Shown piece after piece: positions 25,463-34,491 of a DNA stretch of 64,000 bases. Position 1 is the first letter of the stretch, and each line of letters opens with the position of its first letter. Location: NCBI GenBank assembly GCA_910587305.1, contig CAJUKV010000008.1, positions 32,124 to 96,123 of the forward strand, given 5' to 3'. Origin of the DNA: an uncultured Lachnospiraceae bacterium. GTDB taxonomy: Bacteria; Bacillota; Clostridia; Lachnospirales; Lachnospiraceae. The notes beneath the pieces are model-generated. The model was not told the DNA's origin. It saw nothing but the letters and a program-made list of their open reading frames with translations, and made no database searches. The position numbers and the translations under genes are program-made.

Positions 25463-27424
25463 TTAAGCAAACTGAGCGACAAAGGCATCCTCCGAGATAA
25501 TCGGAATGCCAAGCTCTTTTGCTTTCCTGTTTTTAGAAGAGTTAGATGCAAGATCGTTATTTACCAGATAGCTGGTTTTAGAGGTAACGCTTCCCGTCAC
25601 CTTTCCGCCTTCCGATTCCACATAAGCCTTAAATGCATCCCTGTTTTTATAATAGTGGACATCCCCGGTGATTACGAAAGTTAACCCCTCACATTTTCCT
25701 CCACCCGCCGAGCTTTGGGATACCTTTTCTATTGTAACCTCTTTGAGCAGCGCTTTCAAGGAATTCCTGCTTTGGCTGTTATCATACCATTCCATAACGG
25801 AACCTGACTTTTCAGGCCCAATGCCGTCAATATCTTCAAACCCTCTGCCGCTTTCAAGCCTGTCTAAAAATCCGTCGAATCCGTCCCTTGCAATCATTTT
25901 TTTCCCGGCGTCTATCCCAATCATGGGAATGCAGAGGGCATAAATAAAATTAACAGGATGCACCCGTCTGCTTTTTTCAATAGCCGCCATCATATTGGCG
26001 CAGGATTTTTCCCCAAAGCCTTCCATCTGTTTGATCGTTTCCGCATGTTCCGAAAGGTGATAAATATCCGCAAACTCCTTTAAAAACCCTTCATTCATAA
26101 ATTTAAGCATTGTCCGTATGGACAATCCGTCAATGTCCATTCCCGATTTGCTCACAAAACGGGTGAATTTTTTTACATGCTTCGCCGTACAGTCAGGATT
26201 GGTGCAGTGGAGGGTTTTTGTCCTGCTTTTCGGGCTGATGCGTATTTGCGTCCGTGCGCCGCAGACAGGACAGCTGTCCGGTATCTCAAAATCCCCTACC
26301 GCATTCTTAACCGAAATACATTTGGGGATAATCTTATTTGCTTTAATGACCTCCAATGTACATTCTTTTCCTATTCCCAGCCGTTCCATTTCACTTATGT
26401 TGCAAAGCGAAGCCCGGGAAACAGTGGTTCCCTCAAGCTGAACCGGCAAAAATACGGCTACCGGCGAAATTGTGGAGGCTGCGCAGGACCATTCCACATA
26501 CAAAAGCTGCGACTGGGCCGATACATCCTGCCACTTAAAAGCAATGCCTGCTTTTGTAGCGTGATGCCCCGTAACGCTGCCGGAAGAGGCATATTCCGTA
26601 TCCTCATAGCAGATTACCAGTCCGTCCACAGGCAAATCCATCTGTCCGCTCTCCACTTTCTGCGTCCATCTGTCAATGGCCTTTGGCAGTTCCTCCGCCT
26701 CTACCATTTCTCTTTCCACCACGGTAAAGCCTTCTCCTGCAAGGAAATCCATTCTCTCCCCCCAGGATTTTATGTCTTTTTCTACATATACTAATGTAAA
26801 CGCATGAAAATGCACATGCCTTTCCTTCACCTTTTCCGGGTCGTCCAGGCTTAAGGTGCCGGAGGCAAGATTGCGGGGATTTGCATATTTTTCATCCTCG
26901 TCCTCCAACGTATCATTTATCAGCTCAAAATCCGTATAAGAAATGGTCGCCTCCCCCCGTACCACCAGATGCCCCTGATAATTAATCTTAAGGGGAAAAC
27001 CCTTAAGGGACTTTTTTAAATAGGTAATATTCGTCCCGACGGTTCCGTTTCCCCGGGTAAGGATTCTGGTTAACTTTCCTTTGTCATAAGTTAAAACCAA
27101 TGTCAAGCCGTCCAGCTTCCAGGAAATCCAGACAGGTCTTTCCTCCGCCCATTTTTGCAATTCGGATACTTCTTTGGTCTTTGCAAGGGACAAAGCGGGA
27201 AACTCATGGGCCTCCCGCTCCCCGCTGTTTTCCTCCGCCCCTGTTTTCTGGGTGGGGCTCTCCGGAAGAATATACCCGGTGAAAGCCTCCAGTTCGGTGA
27301 GCTCATCAAACAAAGCGTCCCATTCATAATTGGACATTACCTCTTCCCTGCCATTGTAATAGGCATCCGACGCCTCGTTCAGGAGCATCACCAATTCTTC
27401 GTATCTTTTTTTATGGTTTTCCAC
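25463..27424 (-). CDS. Divergent NAD-dependent DNA ligase-like protein
   Basis: A LigA-like protein of 653 residues with all usual domains: an NAD-binding Ia region (SDAYYNGREEVMSNYEWDAL), adenylation motif WKLDG (Lys103), RGNG, VRGE, a four-cysteine zinc finger (CPVCG...CTNPDC), HhH region and C-terminal BRCT. Motif IV, normally DGVVIK, reads DGLVICYED, so its lysine is a cysteine (Cys272); the following GRTG stretch is also changed (SCAASTISPVA). It is probably a second, specialised ligase with altered or reduced activity. The GTG at 27424 is chosen because GGAGGG lies 7 nt upstream; earlier TTG and ATG codons lack one. Confidence 0.82.
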   Translation of the reverse strand: MENHKKRYEELVMLLNEASDAYYNGREEVMSNYEWDALFDELTELEAFTGYILPESPTQKTGAEENSGEREAHEFPALSLAKTKEVSELQKWAEERPVWISWKLDGLTLVLTYDKGKLTRILTRGNGTVGTNITYLKKSLKGFPLKINYQGHLVVRGEATISYTDFELINDTLEDEDEKYANPRNLASGTLSLDDPEKVKERHVHFHAFTLVYVEKDIKSWGERMDFLAGEGFTVVEREMVEAEELPKAIDRWTQKVESGQMDLPVDGLVICYEDTEYASSGSVTGHHATKAGIAFKWQDVSAQSQLLYVEWSCAASTISPVAVFLPVQLEGTTVSRASLCNISEMERLGIGKECTLEVIKANKIIPKCISVKNAVGDFEIPDSCPVCGARTQIRISPKSRTKTLHCTNPDCTAKHVKKFTRFVSKSGMDIDGLSIRTMLKFMNEGFLKEFADIYHLSEHAETIKQMEGFGEKSCANMMAAIEKSRRVHPVNFIYALCIPMIGIDAGKKMIARDGFDGFLDRLESGRGFEDIDGIGPEKSGSVMEWYDNSQSRNSLKALLKEVTIEKVSQSSAGGGKCEGLTFVITGDVHYYKNRDAFKAYVESEGGKVTGSVTSKTSYLVNNDLASNSSKNRKAKELGIPIISEDAFVAQFA

Positions 27425-27625
27425 AATTACACCCTCCAATTTTTGCAAGTTTTCTTTCAGCATCCTGCATTTTGCTTTCAAACCGTCCAAAAATAGAATC
27501 TGTTTTCTTTCAAAAATATACGTTTTTTAGTATTTTCAGCTGCTTTCAAATCAGCTTTTCCATAAGTTTACATAAAACCCTCATGCAAACTCATCTAAAA
27601 ATACAGTTTTTCAACCTTGTCGAAA

Positions 27626-27631
27626 ATTATA
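27626..27631 (-). promoter_or_regulatory. Extended -10 box for ligase-like gene
   Basis: TGGTATAAT on the minus strand gives a consensus extended -10 about 200 nt before the GTG start, at the end of the upstream pseudouridine synthase gene. No good -35 is visible. Confidence 0.4.
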
Positions 27632-27639
27632 CCATTTTA

Positions 27640-28368
27640 TCAGGTTTTTTCAGTTTTTTCCGGAAAACAAGATTTGTATAACGTATGTAATTCTTCATTT
27701 TTCAGCCTTCTGAACTGCCCGGATTTTAAACTTTCAAGTGTAATGTTTTCAATTCGAACCCGTTTAATTGCATAAACATGGTATCCCAACTCTCTCACCA
27801 TTCTTTTTATTTGCCGGTTTAATCCCTGTGTTAATATAATTCTGAATGTAAATTTACCTATTTTCGTTACTTCACATGGTTTTGTGGTGACGGAAAGCTC
27901 CGATAAGTAAACGCCTTTAGACATGCGTTTGATTAAATCTTCCGAAATTTCCTTATTTACCCGGACCACATATTCTTTTTCATGCCCTCCGCTCCCCCGC
28001 ATCATAGCCTGAATCAGTTCCCCGTCGTTAGTTAAAAGCATAAGCCCCTCAGAATCCTTGTCAAGTCTGCCTGCGTATGTCACACGCACCGGGAATTTAA
28101 CCATATCCGTAATCTTTTTGTCCGCAAACCTGTCCTTTTCCGTGCAGGTTACACCCACCGGTTTATAATATGCCAAAACAACCTTTTCGTCTTTTCCATG
28201 TACGGGCTTTCCGTTGACCAGTATCTGCTCCTCACCGCTTATCTGCATTCCCGCCACTGCCTTTTTTCCGTTTACGCTCACAGCGCCTTCCTCGATAAGC
28301 CTGTCCGCCTCACGCCTTGAGCACAGACCACAGGCCGCAAGATATTTATTTAATCTCTCTTTTTCCAT
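27640..28368 (-). CDS. rluF: RluB/RluF-type rRNA pseudouridine synthase
   Basis: A 242-residue RsuA-family pseudouridine synthase. The N-terminal S4 domain (RLNKYLAACGLCSRREADRLI) binds rRNA, and the catalytic aspartate lies in AGRLDKDSEGLMLLTNDG. The terminal motif GLNRQIKRMVRELGYHV resembles RluF (23S U2604) more than RluB or RsuA, but the exact target cannot be fixed from sequence alone. GGGAG lies 6 nt before the ATG at 28368. It is followed by the ligase-like gene and preceded closely by hflX. Confidence 0.88.
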   Translation of the reverse strand: MEKERLNKYLAACGLCSRREADRLIEEGAVSVNGKKAVAGMQISGEEQILVNGKPVHGKDEKVVLAYYKPVGVTCTEKDRFADKKITDMVKFPVRVTYAGRLDKDSEGLMLLTNDGELIQAMMRGSGGHEKEYVVRVNKEISEDLIKRMSKGVYLSELSVTTKPCEVTKIGKFTFRIILTQGLNRQIKRMVRELGYHVYAIKRVRIENITLESLKSGQFRRLKNEELHTLYKSCFPEKTEKT

Positions 28369-28435
28369 ACATTCTCCCTCTATACTCCTGCAAGCGGCAA
28401 GCCGCACGGACATGCCGGCATGCCCATCAACCATT

Positions 28436-29764
28436 TTATGCTCTTTCAGCTAAATACTCCCTGTATTTATTTCTGTCCGCCTTATGACATCTTACCTTTA
28501 TCCACGTGCCTTTTTCTTCATACGTCCACCGTTCTGTGTGCGCATGCTCCATAAAATAGGACAAAACGCCGCCTTTGTCATAGGGAATTAAAAATTCTCC
28601 CCATACATAGTCCGCATAAATCCTGTCAATAATCGTGTCGGTTAAAAATGCAATGGATTCCCTTTCCTTTGCGCTGATATAGACCTTGTCCTTCCCGGCC
28701 ATCTGAGGAAATGGAATTAAATCCTCACATTTATCGACTTTATTAAATACGGTTATAACCGGAATATCGCCCGCGTTTAGTTCGGATAAGGTCTGTTTTG
28801 TGGTCTGTATATGCTCCCTGTAATGAGGATCGGAATAATCCACCACGTGAATCAGCAAATCCGCATTTCCCACCTCCTCAAGGGTTGAATGAAAGGCTTT
28901 CACCAATCCGTGAGGCAGCTTGTGAATAAATCCAACCGTATCCGACAGCAAAAAGTCTTTGTTATTGCCGGTGCAAATCCGTCTTACCGTAGTGTCAAGG
29001 GTTGCAAAAAGCATATCTTTTTCCAGCACTTTTTTCTCACAATCCCCCACATATGCGTCTATCATGGCATTTAAAATCGTGGATTTACCGGCGTTGGTAT
29101 AACCAACCAGCGCTACAAGAGGGATCCGTGCGTCCGCTCTTTTTTTCCGCTGTACCTGCCTTTCTTTGGATACTTCTATAAGCTCCCTGGAAAGCTCTCC
29201 TATGCGTCTCTCAATCCTTCTTCTGTCAAGCTCTAACTTCTTCTCACCCGCTCCGCGGCTGCTCATGCTTCCGCTGGCGCCCCCCTGCCTGGTCAGAGCT
29301 TCATGCATCCCCACAAGCCTTGGCAGAAGATACTTTAACTTCGCAGATTCTACCTGGAGCTTTGCCTCTCTTGTCCTGGCGCGCCTCTCAAAAATATCCA
29401 AAATAAGCGTTGTTCTGTCTAATACAGGTTTTCCCAGCTCCTTTTGCAGGTTCTGAAGCTGGGACGGGCTTAAGGCGTCGTCGAACAGGATAACGTCAGC
29501 CTCCAATATCCCGGCGGTTTCTTTTATTTCCTGCACTTTTCCCGTCCCTACATATAACCCTTTGTTGATGGTTTCCATTTTCTGAGTGATAACGCCTACA
29601 GGCTCCATTAAACAGGCCTTCGCGAGGCTTTTCAGCTCATCCATGGAACGTTCAAAGTTCCCACTGTCCGTCCCGTCGTCCACGCCAACCAGCAAAACAC
29701 GCTCTCTTTCTTCCTCCGCCCTTTTCTCTTTTTCATTTTCAAATTCTGTCATATAAATAACCAT
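28436..29764 (-). CDS. hflX: GTPase HflX
   Basis: HflX (442 residues, or 438 from the in-frame ATG at 29752) is a ribosome-binding GTPase that rescues or splits stalled 70S ribosomes under stress. The N-terminal HflX domain (VILFDDALSPSQLQNLQKEL, then RTLILDIFERRARTREAK) is followed by SGxGE-type loop GASGSMSSRGAGE. The GTPase motifs are GYTNAGKSTILN (G1), DTVGFI (G3) and NKVDK (G4). It lies between aroA and the pseudouridine synthase gene, 31 bp after aroA. Confidence 0.96.
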   Translation of the reverse strand: MVIYMTEFENEKEKRAEEERERVLLVGVDDGTDSGNFERSMDELKSLAKACLMEPVGVITQKMETINKGLYVGTGKVQEIKETAGILEADVILFDDALSPSQLQNLQKELGKPVLDRTTLILDIFERRARTREAKLQVESAKLKYLLPRLVGMHEALTRQGGASGSMSSRGAGEKKLELDRRRIERRIGELSRELIEVSKERQVQRKKRADARIPLVALVGYTNAGKSTILNAMIDAYVGDCEKKVLEKDMLFATLDTTVRRICTGNNKDFLLSDTVGFIHKLPHGLVKAFHSTLEEVGNADLLIHVVDYSDPHYREHIQTTKQTLSELNAGDIPVITVFNKVDKCEDLIPFPQMAGKDKVYISAKERESIAFLTDTIIDRIYADYVWGEFLIPYDKGGVLSYFMEHAHTERWTYEEKGTWIKVRCHKADRNKYREYLAERA

Positions 29765-29794
29765 GCCTTTCTCTCAGCCCGCAAATTCATGCGC

Positions 29795-31081
29795 CTAATA
29801 TAAATTCTCAATTAACTCAAAATAGTTCTCAAATGTCTTACGGCAGCACCCCGGATTTTTAATGGTTATTTTCCCCGTTTTTAAGCCAATTAATGTAAAC
29901 GCCATTGCCATACGGTGATCCTCATAGGTTTCAACTTCACATTCTTTAATTTCCCCAGGCGTAATCCTGATACCGTCCGCTTCCAAAACCTCCTCGCACT
30001 TTATTCCCATCCGTGTAAGTTCCGTCACAATAGCGTTAATTCTGTCTGTTTCCTGAAAACGGATGTGCCCAATATTGCGGATAAGCGTAGGTTCCGTTGC
30101 AAAAGGCGCAAGCGCCGCCATCGTCATTGTCTGATCCGAAAAGTCATTCATGGAAATATCCTGTCCGGCAAAATTTGAAAGACCTTTTCCCAAAAGCCAC
30201 ACGCCCTCACATTCATCTTTAAGCTCACAACCCATTTTTTCAAGGGCATTTAAGAACTTAATATCCCCCTGTAAGGAATCCATATGTACATTTTCAACCA
30301 GAACATTGGTTCCTAAAAGCGGCGCCATAGCATAAAAATAGCATGCGCCGGACACATCCGGTTCTATTTCATACTCTTTTAATCCAAAAGAATCCATATG
30401 TGGAACAATACGGCTTCTCCCCTCTTTCACAACAGGAATGCCGAACTGTTCCATCATAGAGATTGTCATCCTGATATAGGCCCCTTCGGACCGTCCCCCT
30501 GACAAAAACACCTTTAATCCTTTATCAAGCAAAACCCCCGACATTAAGAGAGCGCTTGCAAATTGGCTGCTGATATCCGTATCAATGGATATTTCCTGCA
30601 GCGAAAGCTCCTGGGACCTCATAAGAAAAGGAAAATGCCCCTCCTTTCCCAAAAATTCAAAAGCAACCCCTGCCTTCTCCAATTCATCCAATAAAGGCTT
30701 CATAGGACGCTTACACATTTGCGGCGACGCCTGCATTTCATATTCTCCCCCCGCCAGGGCAAGCATAACCGTCAAAAACCTTGCCGCAGTGCCTGCGCTC
30801 CCCACATAAACGGATGCATGAGGATTGGGTATCCTGCCTCCCTCGCCCTGCACAATCACTTTTTTTTCCGCTTCGTTTATCTTTACATCAAATCCCAGCT
30901 TCTTAAGACATTCCAAAAAAGCCCTGGAATCGTCGCTAAACAAAACGCCGTGTAAAGTACACCGATAATTGGACAGAGCCGCCAATAATAACGCGCGATT
31001 TGTAATACTCTTCGAACCAGGCACCTGCACCCTGATTTCCTGCCCTTTCTCCCACTTTTTTACTCCATATTTACCTTCCAT
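29795..31081 (-). CDS. aroA: EPSP synthase (3-phosphoshikimate 1-carboxyvinyltransferase)
   Basis: AroA (428 residues) joins shikimate 3-phosphate and phosphoenolpyruvate in aromatic amino acid synthesis. Diagnostic stretches are VPGSKSITNRALLLAAL, YVGSAGTAARFLTVMLAL, SGGRSEGAYIRMT, and near the C-terminus TYEDHRMAMAFTLIGL. The GSAGTA stretch, rather than GNAGTA, is typical of class II enzymes. No other shikimate genes are next to it; hflX follows. A 400-bp AT-rich gap precedes it. Confidence 0.96.
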   Translation of the reverse strand: MEGKYGVKKWEKGQEIRVQVPGSKSITNRALLLAALSNYRCTLHGVLFSDDSRAFLECLKKLGFDVKINEAEKKVIVQGEGGRIPNPHASVYVGSAGTAARFLTVMLALAGGEYEMQASPQMCKRPMKPLLDELEKAGVAFEFLGKEGHFPFLMRSQELSLQEISIDTDISSQFASALLMSGVLLDKGLKVFLSGGRSEGAYIRMTISMMEQFGIPVVKEGRSRIVPHMDSFGLKEYEIEPDVSGACYFYAMAPLLGTNVLVENVHMDSLQGDIKFLNALEKMGCELKDECEGVWLLGKGLSNFAGQDISMNDFSDQTMTMAALAPFATEPTLIRNIGHIRFQETDRINAIVTELTRMGIKCEEVLEADGIRITPGEIKECEVETYEDHRMAMAFTLIGLKTGKITIKNPGCCRKTFENYFELIENLY

Positions 31082-31489
31082 ATTAAACCGCCTTTTAATA
31101 AATAATTTTACAGCAATATTTTACTTTTTTATAGAATAACATAAGATTTATGCTATAAATAACATATTGTATCATATTGTAAATATTAATTTTTCTTTAA
31201 ACAATGCCAATAATTGGGTAAAAAACCCTTTTCTGCATTCCACTAACTACTACTATAACAATTTTTTCTCCTCCTGCCAATGAAAATTTGAAAGAGCCTG
31301 CTAATTTTTACTTAGCAGACCCTTAACTCCCTGTCCCGTATTTCTTATATTTCTCATATTTCTTATATCTCTTTATTCCATATCTTTTATCTCTTTCTCT
31401 TTACTTATATCTCTTTACCTATGCTCTGCTTTTTTTCGTCCTATTTCTTATACTCTTATACGGTCCTTTCCTTTGATACCCTTTTACCA
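31082..31489. other. AT-rich intergenic region, 408 bp
   Basis: From right to left on the minus strand it holds a purine-rich tract (pyrimidine-rich on the plus strand, 31325-31460, with repeated TATCTCTTT and TTCTTATA), then the ABC operon terminator (31296-31320), then AT-rich sequence before aroA. No reading frame resembles a protein. A promoter for aroA is likely in 31100-31200, but no clear box pair stands out. Confidence 0.5.
31296..31320 (-). terminator. Terminator of the GntR/ABC operon
   Basis: A 9-bp stem with G-U extension (arms 31296-31304 and 31312-31320, loop of seven), followed on the minus strand by TCTTTCAAATTTTC. It lies 170 bp past the permease stop. Confidence 0.6.
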
Positions 31490-32134
31490 CTACCACTCTT
31501 TATTTTCGGTTACTCTGACTGCCACCCAATATGATATTGCCATAGAAACCACACTAATCAAAATACAAAGACCGACAAACTCATTTCCTGAAAATATTTC
31601 TTCCAACCTGTTAATGGACAGACCTACCTTATCTCCTATTGTAACGCTTAATACAACAAGACCGGCAACTAATAACATCGAACCAATATTAATATATCTT
31701 GCTTTTTCTACTCCCAACTTAAACATAGCCGGTATCGAAACAGCATCTGCTAAAATAAAAACCGTCACCATAGCTACAAACTCTTCTCTGCCAAAAAAAG
31801 ACTCTATCCTGGCAGGCGCCAAAAGTAACAATAATTCTATCAGCGCTCCCGCGCCAATTCCAATACCAATTGTTATGAAAAACAATAAATATTTTGACCG
31901 TATGATTGTTCTTAAATTAATTGGCATTGTAAGCGCAAATTTAATAAAGGAAACGGATTCATCCAAGGTCATGCTGCTCAGCACTACGGTACTTCCCATA
32001 AGCACAAAATAAATCACTGCAAAGGAAGCCGATCGCATAATCAATGCATATATAAGCATTGCCCCAAATATAAGCCCATACTGTTTCCCAAACGATTTCA
32101 ACTGGTAAAAATCCTTTAAAATAAGACCTTTCAT
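31490..32134 (-). CDS. ABC-2 type transporter permease
   Basis: A 214-residue integral membrane protein with about six hydrophobic segments, matching ABC-2-like permeases that follow YtrA-type regulators (compact, no large loops). GGAGGGG lies just before the ATG. It ends the GntR-ATPase-permease operon, with 22 bp between it and the ATPase gene. The transported substrate is unknown; comparable operons in Firmicutes respond to cell-wall antibiotics or export peptides. Confidence 0.85.
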   Translation of the reverse strand: MKGLILKDFYQLKSFGKQYGLIFGAMLIYALIMRSASFAVIYFVLMGSTVVLSSMTLDESVSFIKFALTMPINLRTIIRSKYLLFFITIGIGIGAGALIELLLLLAPARIESFFGREEFVAMVTVFILADAVSIPAMFKLGVEKARYINIGSMLLVAGLVVLSVTIGDKVGLSINRLEEIFSGNEFVGLCILISVVSMAISYWVAVRVTENKEW

Positions 32135-32156
32135 AAATTTTACCCCTCCATTCCTG

Positions 32157-33053
32157 TCAATTTGACTTTGACTTTACAATATACAAAAGGATATCCTCTA
32201 TACTTGCCCTGTCCAAAATAAACCTGTTTTCTTTCCCCCGCTCATCATCTTGATATAGTTTACTTTCTTTAAACCGCTCTTTGTCTTTTATAAGCACATT
32301 AGTTTCAAACGTATTATGTTCTGCCCCTACAATCATATCCTCAGGAATAAGCTCCGCCTGCTCTTTCGTACACCTTACAATCGTGTAGTTATACAAAAGC
32401 TCATCTTTACTCTCCGTAAAAAGAAGCTTTCCTTTGTGTATCAGCATAATATAATCTGCAATTTTTTCAATATCAGATGTTATATGTGAGGAGATAAATA
32501 CCGAATGCTGACCGTCCTCAATAAATTCCCGGAAAATATCCAGAATTTCACTTCTCACCACCGGGTCTAATCCGTTGGTAGCTTCATCCAAAATCAGTAT
32601 TCTGCTGTCGTGAGATAAAGCCGCCGCAATGGAAAGCTTCATTTTCATTCCCTTAGACAGATCCTTCACCTTTTTATCAGCAGGCAGTTCAAACCGGTTA
32701 AGATAAGCTGCAAACTTACCATTGTTCCATGTATGATATACTTTATCCATCATACTTTGGACATTTTTTACCTTTAAACTGTGGGGAAAATTGCATTCAT
32801 CAAAGACGACGCCAATCTGTTCCCTCCAGCCGCTTTCCTTCCCGCCTGTTTTCACGTTATGGCCCAATATCTCTATCTCTCCCTCATCCGCAGGCGCCAA
32901 TCCTAAAATTGTTCTGATGACAGTGCTCTTTCCCGCTCCATTTTCTCCAATCAATCCTACAATAGAGCCCATTGGAATTTGAAAGCTTATATGATCCAAT
33001 TGAAATCCTTCGTATTTTTTAGTTAAATTTTTAACTGTGATTGCATTTTCCAT
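32157..33053 (-). CDS. ABC transporter ATPase
   Basis: A 298-residue ABC ATPase with Walker A (GENGAGKST), Q-loop, signature LSKGMKMKLSIAAAL, Walker B (RILILDEATNGLDP) and H-loop (ISSHI). The last 80 residues are a C-terminal extension of the kind found in export-type ATPases paired with ABC-2 permeases. The ATG at 33053 begins MENAITVKNLTKKYEGF; the frame is open slightly further. It lies between the regulator and permease genes in one operon. Confidence 0.94.
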   Translation of the reverse strand: MENAITVKNLTKKYEGFQLDHISFQIPMGSIVGLIGENGAGKSTVIRTILGLAPADEGEIEILGHNVKTGGKESGWREQIGVVFDECNFPHSLKVKNVQSMMDKVYHTWNNGKFAAYLNRFELPADKKVKDLSKGMKMKLSIAAALSHDSRILILDEATNGLDPVVRSEILDIFREFIEDGQHSVFISSHITSDIEKIADYIMLIHKGKLLFTESKDELLYNYTIVRCTKEQAELIPEDMIVGAEHNTFETNVLIKDKERFKESKLYQDDERGKENRFILDRASIEDILLYIVKSKSN

Positions 33054-33115
33054 ATACGTTCCTCTCATTTCTGTTATGCCTGAAACATAAACCCCCTGAA
33101 TATTTATATCATCCC

Positions 33116-33490
33116 TTATTCTTCCTGATATAAGATCTCAATCATTTCTTCTATTTCCTGCCTGGTAATGCCGCTTTGCTGTGCAACTGATACGGCCCTT
33201 GCAAGCAATTCCTCAATTTCCTTTAGCTTCTCTTCTCTTACAAGCCTTGTATCCGCCGCTTTCACAAAGCTGCCCTTTCCAACAACAGTTGTTATGAAAC
33301 CATCCTTTTCCAAATCCTCATATGCGCGCTTCGTAGTAATAACACTGATCCTTAACTCCTTCGCCAATGTCCGCATAGAAGGCAGCGGATCCCCTTCCTT
33401 CAACTTCCCATTCATGACCATAGTCTTAATTTGAATCGTAATCTGCTCATAAATAGGCTTGTCACTTGAATTACTAATTATAATATTCAT
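33116..33490 (-). CDS. GntR-family regulator (YtrA type)
   Basis: A 124-residue YtrA-subfamily regulator: an N-terminal winged helix-turn-helix (PIYEQITIQIKTMVMNGKLK, PSMRTLAKELRISVITTKRAYEDLE, VGKGSFV) and only a short C-terminal helical tail for dimer formation. AGGGG lies 7 nt before the ATG at 33490. It starts the operon with an ABC ATPase and permease, the usual target of YtrA-type repressors. An AT-rich inverted repeat (33557-33564 and 33591-33598) flanks the promoter boxes and is a likely operator. Confidence 0.93.
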   Translation of the reverse strand: MNIIISNSSDKPIYEQITIQIKTMVMNGKLKEGDPLPSMRTLAKELRISVITTKRAYEDLEKDGFITTVVGKGSFVKAADTRLVREEKLKEIEELLARAVSVAQQSGITRQEIEEMIEILYQEE

Positions 33491-33556
33491 CCCTATTCCC
33501 CTTACAATAAGCAAAACCTATTGTCATATATTAAAATCTATACTTGTCATTTCCTT

Positions 33557-33598
33557 ATATATTGTATATATCATATATATATAATAATGTCAATATAT
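33557..33598 (-). promoter_or_regulatory. Promoter and candidate GntR operator
   Basis: On the minus strand TTGACA (33593-33588), a 17-nt spacer and TATATA (33570-33565). The exact 8-bp inverted repeat ATATATTG/CAATATAT (33557-33564 and 33591-33598) overlaps both boxes. A dimeric GntR repressor could bind here and block its own operon; this is inference. Confidence 0.6.
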
Positions 33599-33751
33599 AT
33601 TTTATACTTTTTAAAATACTATTTATCATATATAGCAGGGCAAAATATAAAGACTAATATTTTAGTGTTCTCAATTACGAAAATATACATACAAACACAC
33701 ATATATTGACTAACGTCATTAACTAAAAAACTAACTCCTAATACGAAACAA

Positions 33752-33788
33752 GCCAGGAAAATTAAAAAAGTTCTTTAATCTTCCTGGC
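33752..33788 (-). terminator. Terminator of HAD gene
   Basis: Stem GCCAGGAA/TTCCTGGC (33752-33759 and 33781-33788) with an inner ATTAAA/TTTAAT pair, followed on the minus strand by TTGTTTCG. It lies 35 nt past the HAD stop. Confidence 0.6.
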
Positions 33789-33822
33789 ATAAAATATAAA
33801 AATAATGAGCATATCCCCACTC

Positions 33823-34491
33823 TTATAAAACCGATGAGTACAACAACGGAATAATATCCTCCGGCTTGTCTACAAACTTCACAGCCCCTGCCTTTTTTTG
33901 TTCCTCCCGCGTTCGAAATCCCCATGTCACCGTAATACAGTCCATTTCACTGTTCCTGGCGGTGGCAATATCTACCTCCGAATCCCCAATATATACCGCC
34001 CGCTCTCTTGAAACGCCCAGGATCTTAAGCGCTTCTATTACAGTATCCGGCGCAGGCTTTTTGCGAATCCCGTCCCTGGCCCCAATGGCCGTATGCAAAT
34101 ACTCTTTAAAATACAATTCCCACAGAGAATCCACGCCTTCCTGCAGCTTATTAGAGACAATAGCCATAGGAAATTCCCGTCTCTTAAGCTCCGTAAGCAG
34201 CTCCGGTATCCCTTCATAAAGCCTGGTTTTATCATTACAATGAATTTTGTAATGTTCTTTAAAGGCCTCGAAAATCTTCCCTTGCAGATCTTGTGTTATT
34301 CCCTCAGGTACGGCAAGCTCAATCAGCCTTTGCACACCATTCCCAACAAAATGCCTGATTTCCTCAAGGCTTCTCTCCGGCATTCCATATTGGTTTAATC
34401 CGTAGTTTACGCTGTCTCTTAAATCCTCTAAGGTATTAAGCAGCGTACCATCTAAATCAAATATAACCGCTTCATATTTTTTATTTAACAT
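33823..34491 (-). CDS. HAD phosphatase, phosphoglycolate phosphatase-like
   Basis: A 222-residue haloacid dehalogenase-type hydrolase with motif I FDLDGTLLNT, motif II IVSNK, motif III lysine (KKPAPD) and motif IV YIGDSEVDIATA. The cap is the helical type seen in Gph/PpaX (phosphoglycolate or pyrophosphate phosphatases). Family and chemistry are clear, the substrate is not. The ATG at 34491 overlaps the end of the MATE gene by 11 bp, so translation is probably coupled with the exporter gene. Confidence 0.9.
   Translation of the reverse strand: MLNKKYEAVIFDLDGTLLNTLEDLRDSVNYGLNQYGMPERSLEEIRHFVGNGVQRLIELAVPEGITQDLQGKIFEAFKEHYKIHCNDKTRLYEGIPELLTELKRREFPMAIVSNKLQEGVDSLWELYFKEYLHTAIGARDGIRKKPAPDTVIEALKILGVSRERAVYIGDSEVDIATARNSEMDCITVTWGFRTREEQKKAGAVKFVDKPEDIIPLLYSSVL

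Larger units (their letters stand above)
33491..33822. other. AT-rich promoter region of the GntR operon, 332 bp
   Basis: Contains the GntR operon promoter with its flanking inverted repeat (33557-33598) and, to the right, the terminator of the HAD gene (33752-33788). The rest is very AT-rich with many TATA runs and no credible coding frame. Confidence 0.55.

Noticed and set aside
28380..28435. Further copy of the hairpin repeat family before the pseudouridine synthase gene
   Set aside because: It contains the palindrome CATGCCGGCATG and GC-rich arms but lacks the shared landmark strings of the family.
31082..31489. tRNA or small RNA gene in the AT-rich gap
   Set aside because: No cloverleaf or conserved T-loop sequence is seen; the contents are explained by a terminator and a purine-rich tract.
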